Shown here piece after piece: positions 46,201 to 55,045 of a DNA stretch of 64,000 nucleotides. The stretch is from Lachnospiraceae bacterium. Its GTDB lineage: Bacteria; Bacillota; Clostridia; Lachnospirales; Anaerotignaceae. Location: positions 56,149 to 120,148 of the forward strand of contig JAHZEA010000001.1 in assembly GCA_019422065.1 (NCBI GenBank), given 5' to 3'. The position numbers were made by a program, and so were the translations under genes. The number at the start of each line of letters is the position of its first letter. Position 1 is the stretch's first letter. The notes under the pieces are model-generated. The model was not told the origin of the DNA, did no database searches, and saw only the letters and a list, made by a program, of their open reading frames with translations.

Positions 46201-47125
46201 AGGCAACCGTCCGCTCACACAAAATATAACACTATTTATGATTTTTAGAAATTATATCACAAAATACAAAAAAACAATAGCGAACACCGCAAATTATTCA
46301 ATTATATTACATTAATTAAAAAAACTAACTCTATACTTGCATTACACATTCTAAAAGCCAAAAATTGTATACAATTACATATAAATCAATACTAATATTA
46401 GAAACATCACAATATATAGTTAATAAAATTTGTTGATTTAAAGAATTTTTATATCAAAAAATTATGCATACTGCGCAACAAATTTCAATTCTTAAATTTT
46501 ATTGTAAATTATTGCAAATAAACTGACTTTTTTAAAATCATCTTTTTATAAATTTTGACATATACCCAAAAAATCTACAGTCAACAAATTTTGACGTTTT
46601 ATGACTAATGGTACACATGTAGACGATTAATCATAAACATGACAATTTGACATGATAACCAGTAATAATTGGATATTTACATATAAATTTAATCAATTAT
46701 AATCTAATTATAAATGTTTTGAGTGAACTTTAGTTTGTTTATGAAAATATTTTAACACCCTATTCTTACAATAGATAATTAAGACAATTAATTACATGGT
46801 TCAAGGGATTTAACCATGTATATATAAAAATAAAGATATCGATGTTCAGTAGAACAACTATTGCATGTTACATATTTATAGTATCTATGCAATAAACCGG
46901 AGTACCGGCATATAATTAAAGTAACTAAAGTAACAGGTGTGTCTTACATAATTCGAACAGCTAGTAACATGCTACATATAATATTTTTTTGATTACTATT
47001 GCATGTTACACATAATACACAATCTTTCTTAGTTGAATTTATTCCAAACATACGCGAACATGTTTGGTTTAAATAAGGAATAATAATATTTAAGGAAAAT
47101 ATTAAAGAAAGAAGGGTAAAAGTTT
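46201..47125. promoter_or_regulatory. 925-base non-coding region with clustered palindromes and repeats
   Basis: No gene is visible. Elements seen: AAATTTTGAC at 46550 and again at 46586, with a similar AATTTGACA at 46644; a perfect TACATGGTT/AACCATGTA palindrome at 46793-46820; ACTATTGCATGTTACA at 46857 and again at 46996, with the inverted core TAACATGC near 46965; CCGG-AGTA-CCGG near 46898; and CCAAACAT/ATGTTTGG at 47043-47066 in what should be the leader of the symporter gene. The pattern suggests several regulator binding sites controlling the symporter cluster. Confidence 0.55.
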
Positions 47126-48559
47126 ATGAGCATTAATTATTTACTTCTTGGCGCCGTTATAGCCTATATTGCGGTTATTGTAATTGTCGGTGCTATTTCA
47201 TCCAAAAGACACCCTGCTAAAGACACCAAGGATATGTTAATTGCCGGCGGACAGCTCGGCCCTCTCGTACTGGGTGGTACAATGGCTGCTACATGGGTAG
47301 GCGGCGGTACTATTACAGGTGGTTCTCTTGCCGTTGGCGCAAACTATGGCTGGTGGCCAGCTATACTGTATATGTCTTTCCAGAGCTTTGCTCCGTTATT
47401 CCTTTATGTAGTTGCTAAAAAGGTTAACCGTCGTGGCTCAATTACAGTAAGTAATGTATTTGATGACCGCTATGGTTCATTTGCAAGAAACTACTCTGCA
47501 ATAGTTATAGTTATTGCTTATGTTGGTACATGTGCATTCCAGTTTAAAGCTTTTGGTAATGCTATTTATGTATGCACAGGTCTTAGTGTTGATGTTGCTA
47601 CAATAGTAGGTATTATAATTATTGTTGCTATAGCTATGATGGGTGGTATGCGAAGCGTTGCTCTTACAGACGCCATGTCAGCTATATTCATTACATTCTG
47701 TATGATAGCCGCACTTGTTGCTGTATTTGTAGGAAACGGCGGTATCGCAGGTGTTCTTGAGCGTACAGCAGAAGGCACAACATCATTCCCATTTGGAAAT
47801 TATGGCGCTCTTGGCTGGGCAGCCCTTACATTCGGCGGTACAATGAACATTATCGGTGACCAGAACTTCATTCAGAGAATGGCTTCCGGTAAAGATAATA
47901 AATCACTTAAATACGCTATATATATTTTCGTAGCAATCATATTTGCCGTTATGTTCTGTTCATCAACACTTGGCTTTGCACTTCGTACAGTATTCCCAGA
48001 TGTTACAAGTGACCTCTTATTCTTTACATACGCTGGTGTTGCTAACCCTATTATCGGATGCCTCATGCTTGGTTGTGGCGCTGCTCTTATACTTACAACA
48101 GGTAACTCTTACCTTCTTTCAGCTACAACAAGCGGTGTTATGGATATCTGGTGCAGATTCTTCGATAAAAACGCTACAGAAACAAGAAAAGTTTGGTACA
48201 TCCGTGTTTGCCTTGTATTATTCGCTGTTATAGCTTATGTAATGGGTAAATATTTCCCAGACGTACTTGCAGTTCAGAACTATGTTTACGCTCTTTATTC
48301 ATCAGCTATTACACCTGCTCTTTTCGCAGCACTTCTTTGGAAGAAAGTTACAGTACAGGGTGCATTATGCTCAATCATTTCAGGTTCAGTTATAACTCTT
48401 TTAAACGAGTTCACTGGAACACCTATTTACGATATACCAAGTGCTATATTTGCAATACCTGTATCTGTTCTTCTTCTCTACTTTGTATCTAAAGCTACAT
48501 ACAAAGGACCTACTGAAAGAGATAAGAAGTTCTTTGCAGAACAGGGTGATACAATTTAA
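47126..48559 (+). CDS. Sodium:solute symporter (SSS family)
   Basis: 477 residues with about 13 membrane segments. Early motifs GAISSKRHPAKDTKDMLIAGGQLG and TWVGGGTITGGSLAV are typical of SSS transporters (the PutP, PanF and SGLT group), which use the Na+ gradient for uptake. It starts behind AGAAGGG. The gene faces the same way as the following five genes, 279 bases away, and both share favoured codons suggesting high expression. Its substrate is probably what that cluster converts, but the sequence does not show which compound. Confidence 0.92.
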   Translation: MSINYLLLGAVIAYIAVIVIVGAISSKRHPAKDTKDMLIAGGQLGPLVLGGTMAATWVGGGTITGGSLAVGANYGWWPAILYMSFQSFAPLFLYVVAKKVNRRGSITVSNVFDDRYGSFARNYSAIVIVIAYVGTCAFQFKAFGNAIYVCTGLSVDVATIVGIIIIVAIAMMGGMRSVALTDAMSAIFITFCMIAALVAVFVGNGGIAGVLERTAEGTTSFPFGNYGALGWAALTFGGTMNIIGDQNFIQRMASGKDNKSLKYAIYIFVAIIFAVMFCSSTLGFALRTVFPDVTSDLLFFTYAGVANPIIGCLMLGCGAALILTTGNSYLLSATTSGVMDIWCRFFDKNATETRKVWYIRVCLVLFAVIAYVMGKYFPDVLAVQNYVYALYSSAITPALFAALLWKKVTVQGALCSIISGSVITLLNEFTGTPIYDIPSAIFAIPVSVLLLYFVSKATYKGPTERDKKFFAEQGDTI

Positions 48560-48838
48560 TTATAATTTTAAAGGCGGCGGGAGCAATCCCGCCCCTGTAA
48601 AAAACAATTGAGTTGTTTTCAATAAGTTCGCGTTGAAAACTGCTGTATTTAAAAAAGTCTAATGCTATTTTGTAGTTGTAGGAAGTATTAACGCAATAAA
48701 TTTTATTTAGGTATTATAATTTTAAATTTTATTTATTAAACAGTTATTATAAAAACATTATTTAGTCAACTGGCAAATTGCTTTGATACAATTTGTTGAA
48801 ATACAAACACATAACATTTTCCAAGGAGGAGATTAACA
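48560..48838 (+). promoter_or_regulatory. Intergenic region with hairpins and a CAAATTG palindrome
   Basis: After the symporter come GGCGGG/CCCGCC (about 48572-48590), AACAA/TTGTT (48603-48617) and TTTTCAA/TTGAAAA (about 48616-48641). None has a clean T-run, so read-through from the symporter is possible. Close to the next gene, CAAATTG (48774) and CAATTTG (48789) form an inverted repeat overlapping a possible TACAAT -10 element, a likely operator. Confidence 0.45.
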
Positions 48839-49213
48839 ATGAAACTGATGCATACAAAACTGCCAGATTTTAAAAGGAAAGTGGCTGAAGCCGGAAAAAA
48901 ACTCCGCCCGGAGACGGAAGTAGTTCTTCGTGGTCTTGAAAACATGGAAAGCGCTAAATTAGCTTCACTTCGTGTTGGCCGTATTGAAGAAGAAATTATC
49001 GAAATTACACAGGACCCTAACGTAGCTAAAGTTGAAGTTACTGTTCTTCCACAGATTCCTGAAACAATTCACTGTGTTGTTATTAAAGGTATCCAGAAAG
49101 ACGGTACAAGCAAAAAGACAATTCTTGAGAGCATGTTCATTACAACACCTGCTCCTGAATGCTATTACTATGACTCAGAAGAAATCGACGACCGCAGAGT
49201 ATCTTACGACTAA
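48839..49213 (+). CDS. Unrecognised 124-residue protein of the LarA-like cluster
   Basis: Starts at ATG 48839 behind AAGGAGGAG. The sequence has no membrane segment or signal peptide. An N-terminal charged helix (KLPDFKRKVAEAGKKLRPETE) leads to a compact alpha/beta part with repeated VEVTV and ETIHCVVIKGIQKDG strands. The tail is acidic with a Tyr cluster (ECYYYDSEEIDDRRVSYD). The even codon usage and strong ribosome site suggest abundant expression. It is 79 bases from the next gene, so the two may be subunits of one enzyme. I do not recognise the family. Confidence 0.75.
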   Translation: MKLMHTKLPDFKRKVAEAGKKLRPETEVVLRGLENMESAKLASLRVGRIEEEIIEITQDPNVAKVEVTVLPQIPETIHCVVIKGIQKDGTSKKTILESMFITTPAPECYYYDSEEIDDRRVSYD

Positions 49214-49292
49214 TACAATACCTGTATATTTCATTTAAACTGAAGAAATAGTAATTGCTTATTTTTAAAGCAGAAAGAGAGGAGTAATTAAC

Positions 49293-50324
49293 ATGGCTAC
49301 ATTAAAATATAAACTTATTCCAGCTGGTGCCGCTGAAGGCAGAGTACCAATTAACCTTATATTTATTGATAAAAAAGACGTTATAGCAGCAGGACTTACA
49401 TACCGTCAGGCATGTGAGGTAATGGCTAAAAACTTTAAAGAGCCTGCCGCTGTTGATATTATAGACATGGACGCTATAACAGTAACAAGCGACGGTATAG
49501 TTGTTGACTACGCTGTTGTTGCATTCGCTTCTATCGACTACGGCATGATTAACAGAGACTTTGGTTTCCTTTCTGTTTCAGAACAGGGCTACTCAGAAAA
49601 ACTTCTTGCTGAAGAGCCACATATGAAACAGTGGAATGCTATTGATGCATACAGAGGAAAACAGCTTTTCAGAGGCCCTAACTTTGAAGACAGATGGCCA
49701 CGTGTTCCTCACAACGAGACACAGACAATCACAGGCCGTATAGCTAACAACAATACAGGTTCAGAAATGATGAATGTTATCGACATGACAGAAGTTCTTG
49801 TACCTGCTTACGGCGCACTTGAAGTTATGAAAGACGGCGAAGTTCTTATTGGTGTTGCCGGCCCTGAAATTTCAGTAGGTATCGGTATGGTTGTATTTGA
49901 AACATACGGACGTATTTTCAACCGTTCATACGGCGCAGGTAAAACAGCTCATAACTCAGGCGAATATGCTAAAACAGTTAAGAGCGATTACCCAGCAATT
50001 GCCGGCAGAAAATCAACACTTGCAGAGTACACACTCCGTGCTCTTGAAATCGGCCTTGTTCCTGGCAAAGACCTCGGCTGCTCACCTGCAGTACTTGCAA
50101 TAGCTAAAGCAGGCGGATTTGAAATTGCTTATGACAACATTGAAGATAGAGCATGGGTTGAGCTTGCCAGCGTAGGCATTACTAAAGAATGGCTTCAGGC
50201 TCCAAATGAGAAACTTACTCATGACGAAATCTTAGCTAAAGCTGATGAAATAGTTCCTGGTATTACAGACGGAAAACTCTTCAAAGTTTCCGACATCTGC
50301 AAAGTTTGCGAAGCAGAAATCTAA
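49293..50324 (+). CDS. Unrecognised 343-residue enzyme-like protein of the LarA-like cluster
   Basis: Starts at ATG 49293 behind AGAGAGGAG. Soluble, with Gly-rich and charged motifs suggesting a catalytic protein: FASIDYGMINRDFGF, FRGPNFEDRWPRVPHNETQTITGR, VGIGMVVFETYGRIFNRSYGAG and GLVPGKDLGCSPAVLAIAKAGG. It ends in a Cys pair (SDICKVCEAEI). Highly biased codons suggest strong expression. I cannot match it to a family from memory. Its place between a symporter and MogA- and LarA-like genes suggests a core enzyme of the pathway. Confidence 0.78.
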   Translation: MATLKYKLIPAGAAEGRVPINLIFIDKKDVIAAGLTYRQACEVMAKNFKEPAAVDIIDMDAITVTSDGIVVDYAVVAFASIDYGMINRDFGFLSVSEQGYSEKLLAEEPHMKQWNAIDAYRGKQLFRGPNFEDRWPRVPHNETQTITGRIANNNTGSEMMNVIDMTEVLVPAYGALEVMKDGEVLIGVAGPEISVGIGMVVFETYGRIFNRSYGAGKTAHNSGEYAKTVKSDYPAIAGRKSTLAEYTLRALEIGLVPGKDLGCSPAVLAIAKAGGFEIAYDNIEDRAWVELASVGITKEWLQAPNEKLTHDEILAKADEIVPGITDGKLFKVSDICKVCEAEI

Positions 50325-50355
50325 TTACATACTAACGTAAGTTGTTTTCTTTGAC

Positions 50356-50387
50356 ACACCCTCATTCATATAGTAGAATGAGGGTGT
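50356..50387 (+). other. Perfect 12-bp hairpin between the 343-residue gene and the next gene
   Basis: ACACCCTCATTC pairs with GAATGAGGGTGT, with a short loop; GAC/GTC extends it past a bulge. No T-run follows, so it is more likely an mRNA-processing or stabilising stem that could give the first two genes higher mRNA levels than the last three. Confidence 0.6.
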
Positions 50388-50419
50388 ATGTCTAAATAAA
50401 CTATACGGAGGTAATGAAA

Positions 50420-50782
50420 TTGGAACACGAATACATAATTGCCCATGCCGATAAATCGGTACTTAAAATATCCGGTCTTGAGGTTAAAGGCTTAAACACA
50501 AAACAGCTTGAACAAATACTTGGTGAAAAACTCCACACTTTCGTTCGCGTTATAGGCGTTACAGGCGATAATATCGAAATGGATGTTTACGATATTGAGC
50601 CAGAGCAGGTACGCAAAAATGAAAAAGGCCTTATTGAAAGCATAGTGCTTACAGAAGGCATTACCGTTACAGAGCTTACAAAGCTTTCATGCAGCGAAAA
50701 AATAGTTGAGGTAGACTACGACTCTATACCAGACGAGCCTATTTCAGCCTGCGCTATGGAAAGGTGGATGAAAAGGAAATGA
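50420..50782 (+). CDS. Unrecognised 120-residue protein overlapping the MogA-like gene
   Basis: The start is taken as TTG 50420 because GGAGG lies eight bases upstream; ATG 50414 is only two bases from it. Small soluble alpha/beta protein (YIIAHADKSVLKISGLEVKGLNTKQLEQILGEKL, RVIGVTGDNIEMDVYDIEPEQV). Its TGA stop overlaps the ATG of the next gene as ATGA, so the two proteins are translationally coupled and probably act together. No family is recognised. Confidence 0.72.
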   Translation: MEHEYIIAHADKSVLKISGLEVKGLNTKQLEQILGEKLHTFVRVIGVTGDNIEMDVYDIEPEQVRKNEKGLIESIVLTEGITVTELTKLSCSEKIVEVDYDSIPDEPISACAMERWMKRK

Positions 50783-51309
50783 GATCAGTATATATACTGC
50801 CTACAGGCGATGAAATAAGAAGCGGCATCGTACTTGACCTTGACGCTCCTGAAATAGTTGGTCAGATGGTAAAGGCTTTTCCTCAGGCCGAAGTAACACG
50901 CCTCTGCCCTCTTTTAGATGTTGAGGATACAATATTTAATAAAATTAAAGAAGTAGCTGAAGAAAAAGAGCCGGATTTAATTATATTAATAGGCGGAAGC
51001 GGCGGCGGACACCGTTTCAGCAAAACTTTGGGTAAAGACTTTACCCACTCCGCTCTTGAGAAATATCTCGACCAGTATGCGTCTCATGAGATTTACGGCA
51101 AAAACGGACATATGTGGTCAAAGCTTGTCTGCGGCAAAAAAGGCAATACAATAATTATAAATGTACCTGGTCCTTTTGTTGAAGCGCAAGCCGCCTGCAA
51201 AGCTTTTCTTGATTCATATGCCAAAGGTCTTTCATTAGATGAAATAAGCCTTGATATGGCAAATGCCGTTTTAGCTCAGTATCCAACAGGCGCCGCTAAG
51301 ACAGTATAA
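50779..51309 (+). CDS. MogA/MoaB-fold (molybdopterin-binding-like) protein
   Basis: 176 residues from ATG 50779 (an upstream GTG at 50764 is possible). The nucleotide/pterin-binding core of the MoaB/MogA/CinA fold is seen: LPTGDEIRSGIVLDLDAPEIV, LIILIGGSGGGHRFSKTLG in place of the usual GGTG, and VNVPGPF-like IIINVPGPFVEAQAACKAF. Members adenylylate molybdopterin or are recruited to other nucleotide chemistry. No other molybdenum-cofactor gene is present, so a role specific to this cluster is plausible. Confidence 0.75.
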   Translation: MRSVYILPTGDEIRSGIVLDLDAPEIVGQMVKAFPQAEVTRLCPLLDVEDTIFNKIKEVAEEKEPDLIILIGGSGGGHRFSKTLGKDFTHSALEKYLDQYASHEIYGKNGHMWSKLVCGKKGNTIIINVPGPFVEAQAACKAFLDSYAKGLSLDEISLDMANAVLAQYPTGAAKTV

Positions 51310-51401
51310 ATACAAAGTCCCGTTTCCCTTATATCGGCTATGAATTAAATACGTTTTAATATTAGTGCGTTTAAAATAAATAAAGGAATGGGAGTTAAAA
51401 T

Positions 51402-52694
51402 ATGTCAGGCATTACAAAACTTATAGACCATATAACTCTGCCGCGCTTTGTTAAAGCGCATCAGATTTTCGAGCATAACGAGCTTACAGAAGAAGAAATA
51501 GGCCAGAGACTTAAAGCCGGCCTTGAGAACCCTGAAATTGTAGGCAAAATCAAACCGGGCATGAGGGTATGCATTACCTGCGGAAGCCGCGGTATAAGCA
51601 ATATGCCTTTTGTAACAAAGTCACTTGTTGAATATGTAAAAAGCCTTGGCGCAGAGCCTTTTCTTATACCGGCTATGGGCAGCCATGGCGGCGCCACTGC
51701 CGAAGGACAGATTGAAATTTTAAAAAGCCTTGGCATTACAGAAGAATCAATGGGCTGCCCTATTCTTTCTTCTATGGAAACAGTTAAAATAAGCCATGTA
51801 ACAGACGGCGAGGACGATTTTGATGTATGTATCGACAAAAACGCTTCCGAAGCTGACGCTGTAATAGCTTTAAACCGTGTTAAGGCACATACAAGTTTTC
51901 AGGGACCTTACGAAAGCGGACTTATGAAAATGCTTACAATAGGCATAGGCAAACAGTACGGCGCGCACATCTGCCACTCTAACGGCGATGACAGCATGTC
52001 CCGCAGAATAGGCCTTAACGCAACAGAGGTTATAAAACATGCCAATGTAGTTATAGGTGTTGCCCTTTTGGAAAACGCTTTTGACAAAACATTCGAGATA
52101 GACGTTATACCAGGCAGCAAAATACCTGAGGAAGAACCAAAACTCCTTGAAAGAGCTAAAAAAGCCATGAGCCGTATTTGGTTCGACTCCTGCGATGTGC
52201 TTATAGTACGTGAGATAGGCAAAAACTATACAGGTGCCGGCATGGACCCTAATATTGTAGGCCGCTGCGTAAATCCTAAGCTTAAAATGGGTATTGAGTC
52301 CCAGATGATAGGTATTTTCGACCTTACAGAAGAATCCCACGGCAATGCCACAGGTATGGGCAGAGCCGACTTTGCTCCAAAGAGCTTTGCCGATAAAGTA
52401 AGCCTTGACGATACATATCCAAACGCTATTACAAGCTATAACACATCTGCTTATAAAATGCCTGTTATAGTAGACAGCGATGAGGAAGTTATGAAGGCAG
52501 CCATTGCTACATGCCTTAAAATAGATTACGACAACCCAAGGGTAATAGTAATTAATAACTCCCTTGAGATTGAAGAAATACTTATTTCTGAGGCTATGGT
52601 TAAAGATGCCGAAAAAATGGATACATTAAAAATCCATAGTGAGCCGTTTTATATCGAGTTTGATAAAGACGGAAAATTCCTTACTAAATTCTAA
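51402..52694 (+). CDS. LarA-like (DUF2088) protein, nickel-pincer racemase superfamily candidate
   Basis: 430 residues. The N-terminal half has the LarA/DUF2088 look: GMRVCITCGSRGISNMP, PAMGSHGGATAEGQIEILKSLG, then VIALNRVKAHTSF and, 26 residues after that His, HICHSNGD. In LarA, His and Lys residues in the matching region hold the nickel-pincer nucleotide; here the exact ligands cannot be assigned by eye. LarA relatives racemise or epimerise 2-hydroxy acids. No larB, larC or larE for the cofactor is in the window. Good ribosome site GGGAG. Ends at a strong terminator. Alternative: a non-nickel DUF2088 relative. Confidence 0.7.
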   Translation: MSGITKLIDHITLPRFVKAHQIFEHNELTEEEIGQRLKAGLENPEIVGKIKPGMRVCITCGSRGISNMPFVTKSLVEYVKSLGAEPFLIPAMGSHGGATAEGQIEILKSLGITEESMGCPILSSMETVKISHVTDGEDDFDVCIDKNASEADAVIALNRVKAHTSFQGPYESGLMKMLTIGIGKQYGAHICHSNGDDSMSRRIGLNATEVIKHANVVIGVALLENAFDKTFEIDVIPGSKIPEEEPKLLERAKKAMSRIWFDSCDVLIVREIGKNYTGAGMDPNIVGRCVNPKLKMGIESQMIGIFDLTEESHGNATGMGRADFAPKSFADKVSLDDTYPNAITSYNTSAYKMPVIVDSDEEVMKAAIATCLKIDYDNPRVIVINNSLEIEEILISEAMVKDAEKMDTLKIHSEPFYIEFDKDGKFLTKF

Positions 52695-52697
52695 AAC

Positions 52698-52728
52698 AAA
52701 AACCGGTGTTTTAAACACCGGTTTTTTT
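52698..52728. terminator. Bidirectional terminator
   Basis: AAAACCGGTGTTT pairs with AAACACCGGTTTT with Ts on one side and As on the other, between the LarA-like and aldehyde dehydrogenase genes. Confidence 0.95.
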
Positions 52729-52745
52729 ATTTGTATCGCTATTTT

Positions 52746-54137
52746 TTATTTGAATACTTTTTTAACAGCCTTAAGCTTAAAATCGTTAAAAGGCGGGAAT
52801 ATCAAAGACGGATTAATGGCTGTTGACTTTTTAAGCACACTTCTTTTGTGTGAAAATGTCAAAAAGCTTTCTTTGCCATGGTACGCACCCATTCCGGACT
52901 GGCCTATTCCGCCAAAAGGCAGCTCAGGATTAATAATATGGCTTACTACATCATTAACACATACACCGCCGGAAGATGTACTTATTATTGTTTTGTTAAT
53001 AGCTTTTTTGTTTTCGCTGAAAATATAAAGCGCCAAAGGTTTAGGCCGTTTATTAATAAAATCAATGGCTTCATCTAAATTATCGCAGCCTATAACAGGC
53101 AGTATTGGGCCGAATATTTCCTCCTGCATACACGCTGATGAGCCGTCAGGCGGACATATAATTGTAGGGGCAATATAACGTTTTTCCTCGTCAACCTTTC
53201 CGCCAAAAGCAACATACCTAAAGTCCTTTTCTATAATATTTTTAAGCCTTTCAATATGCCTTTGGTTTACTATTCGCCCGTAATCTTTATTGTTTATAAT
53301 ATCGTTTCCGTAAAAGCGGCGTATAGTCTTTTCAATTTCATTTACAAATTGACTTTTTATTTTATTGTCCACAAGCACATAATCAGGGGCTACACATGTT
53401 TGACCAACATTCATAAACTTACCCCAGACTATTCTTTGACATGCCGTTTTAAGCTTTGCCGAGCGGTCTATAACAACAGGGCTTTTGCCGCCTAACTCCA
53501 GCGTAACAGGTATAAGGTTTTCAGCAGCAGATTTCATTACTATTTTGCCCACCTGCGGACTTCCCGTAAAGAATATATAATCAAAGGGGCTGTTTATAAG
53601 CATTGTTGTATTTTCAATGCCGCCTTTAACACAGCTTATATACTGTATGTGAAATGTTTCCTTTATAATTTCGTTAATTATATCATATACATTAGGCGTA
53701 AGCTCTGACGGGCAAATAACGGCGCAGTTTCCGGCGCATATAGCGCCTATCAGCGGCTCCATTACAAGCTGAAAAGGATAGTTATATGGCCCTATAATTA
53801 AAACACTGCCATAAGGTGTATACTGCACACAGCTTGCAGACGGCAAAGCATATATAGGTGTTTTTGCCTTAACCGGCTTTGTCCATTTAGGCAAATTCTT
53901 TTTGGCATTTGTAATACTGTTTAGTATAATGCCTATTTCGCTTGTATAGGCCTCAAACTTGTTCTTGCCTAAATCGGCATAAAGCGCTTCTTGAATTTTC
54001 TGTTCATACTTAACTATTGCATTATAAAGTTTATCCAGCTGTTCAATACGGTACTTAACAGAAAGAGTTCCGCCTTTTTTGAAATATATTTTTTGTGTAT
54101 CCAACAAATCAGAAATATATTTTTGTGTTATTTTCAA
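52746..54137 (-). CDS. Aldehyde dehydrogenase (class 3-like, NAD(P)+)
   Basis: Oxidises an aldehyde to the acid. 463 residues with GPYNYPFQLVMEPL, FFTGSPQVGKIVM, catalytic Glu in LELGGKSPV, catalytic Cys in NVGQTCVAPDYV, and EEIFGPILPV near the C-terminus; the final LPFGGIGQSGMG is standard. Length matches short fatty-aldehyde/YwdH-type enzymes that act on medium- and long-chain or aromatic aldehydes. Convergent with the LarA-like gene, so not part of that cluster's transcript. Confidence 0.92.
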   Translation of the reverse strand: MKITQKYISDLLDTQKIYFKKGGTLSVKYRIEQLDKLYNAIVKYEQKIQEALYADLGKNKFEAYTSEIGIILNSITNAKKNLPKWTKPVKAKTPIYALPSASCVQYTPYGSVLIIGPYNYPFQLVMEPLIGAICAGNCAVICPSELTPNVYDIINEIIKETFHIQYISCVKGGIENTTMLINSPFDYIFFTGSPQVGKIVMKSAAENLIPVTLELGGKSPVVIDRSAKLKTACQRIVWGKFMNVGQTCVAPDYVLVDNKIKSQFVNEIEKTIRRFYGNDIINNKDYGRIVNQRHIERLKNIIEKDFRYVAFGGKVDEEKRYIAPTIICPPDGSSACMQEEIFGPILPVIGCDNLDEAIDFINKRPKPLALYIFSENKKAINKTIISTSSGGVCVNDVVSHIINPELPFGGIGQSGMGAYHGKESFLTFSHKRSVLKKSTAINPSLIFPPFNDFKLKAVKKVFK

Positions 54138-54259
54138 ATTATATCATTCCTCTTTAAAATATATGTACTACCTAGCATTATGTAAAGTTACTATACCACA
54201 AAAATATTATTCTTAAAACAAAAAATAGTTTAAGTATTTATTAATTAATTTTAAACAGC

Positions 54260-54288
54260 AAAAAAGCCACTGCTTACGCAATGGCTTT
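54260..54288 (-). terminator. Terminator of the rpsF-ssb-rpsR operon
   Basis: Minus-strand AAGCCATTGC pairs with GCAGTGGCTT (one G-U pair), followed by T6, just after rpsR. Confidence 0.93.
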
Positions 54289-54297
54289 AAATGTTTA

Positions 54298-54528
54298 TTA
54301 GTCCTGAGAATATGGCATTAAAGCAATATGTCTTGCTCTCTTGATAGCTGTTGTTAAAGCTCTCTGATGCTTTGCACAGTTACCTGTAATTCTTCTAGGA
54401 AGAATTTTGCCTCTTTCAGAAACGTATCTTCTTAATTTATTAATGTCCTTGTAATCGATAACTGTTACTTTATCTACACAAGACTGGCATACGCGTTTTT
54501 TTCTGCGGCCACGTTTCTTCTGAATCAT
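54298..54528 (-). CDS. rpsR: Ribosomal protein bS18
   Basis: 76 residues, normal length, with the S18 signatures [24 protein letters not shown] and [13 protein letters not shown]. It keeps a four-ligand zinc-type site (CQSC near 14-17, and NCAKH). Binds 16S rRNA with S6. Third gene of rpsF-ssb-rpsR, 21 bases after ssb. Confidence 0.97.
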   Translation of the reverse strand: MIQKKRGRRKKRVCQSCVDKVTVIDYKDINKLRRYVSERGKILPRRITGNCAKHQRALTTAIKRARHIALMPYSQD

Positions 54529-54549
54529 GCTGTTAACCTCCTTTTATAA

Positions 54550-55026
54550 TTAAAAGGGTAAATCATCGTCGTCAATGCCTTCTTCAATAGGATAGAATCC
54601 GTCTGACGCGTCAGGCGCGCTTTTTGGTGCTGCCTGCTGATGTGGCTGTGAAAAATCATTTGGCTGTGAATTAAACGGCTGTGAAGCCATTCTGCCTTCA
54701 AAAGAAGACTTGCTCTCAGCAAAATAATGCTCCTCTGTAACCACTTCAGTGCTCCAGCGTTTTGTTCCGTCTTTATCATCCCATGAACGAACTTGAAGCC
54801 TTCCGACTACGCTTACCATCTGTCCTTTTTTAAAGAACCTCTCTACAAACTCTCCGCTTTTACCGAATGCTACACAGTTAATAAAGTCAGCTTCCGGCTC
54901 GCCTTCTCTTCTAAAACGGCGGCTTACGGCAAGAGTGTACCGTGCTACTGCTACCGGCGCTGCGCCCTGAGAATATCTAACCTCTGGGTCCCTTGCAAGA
55001 CGCCCCATTAATATTACTTTGTTCAT
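54550..55026 (-). CDS. ssb: Single-stranded DNA-binding protein
   Basis: 158 residues: OB fold from MNKVILMGRLARDPEVRYSQG to about 110, then a Gln/Pro-rich disordered linker and the acidic tip EEGIDDDDLPF that recruits replication and repair partners. Standard ssb between rpsF and rpsR. Confidence 0.97.
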   Translation of the reverse strand: MNKVILMGRLARDPEVRYSQGAAPVAVARYTLAVSRRFRREGEPEADFINCVAFGKSGEFVERFFKKGQMVSVVGRLQVRSWDDKDGTKRWSTEVVTEEHYFAESKSSFEGRMASQPFNSQPNDFSQPHQQAAPKSAPDASDGFYPIEEGIDDDDLPF

Positions 55027-55045
55027 AAAAACTACCTCCTAAAAA

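Noticed and set aside
48771..48795. Sigma-54 promoter (TGGC...TTGC)
   Set aside because: The GG and GC elements are too close together; the CAAATTG palindrome explains the pattern better.
51870..52340. 156-residue open frame opposite the LarA-like gene
   Set aside because: Reads as antisense of conserved LarA-like motifs and has no ribosome site.
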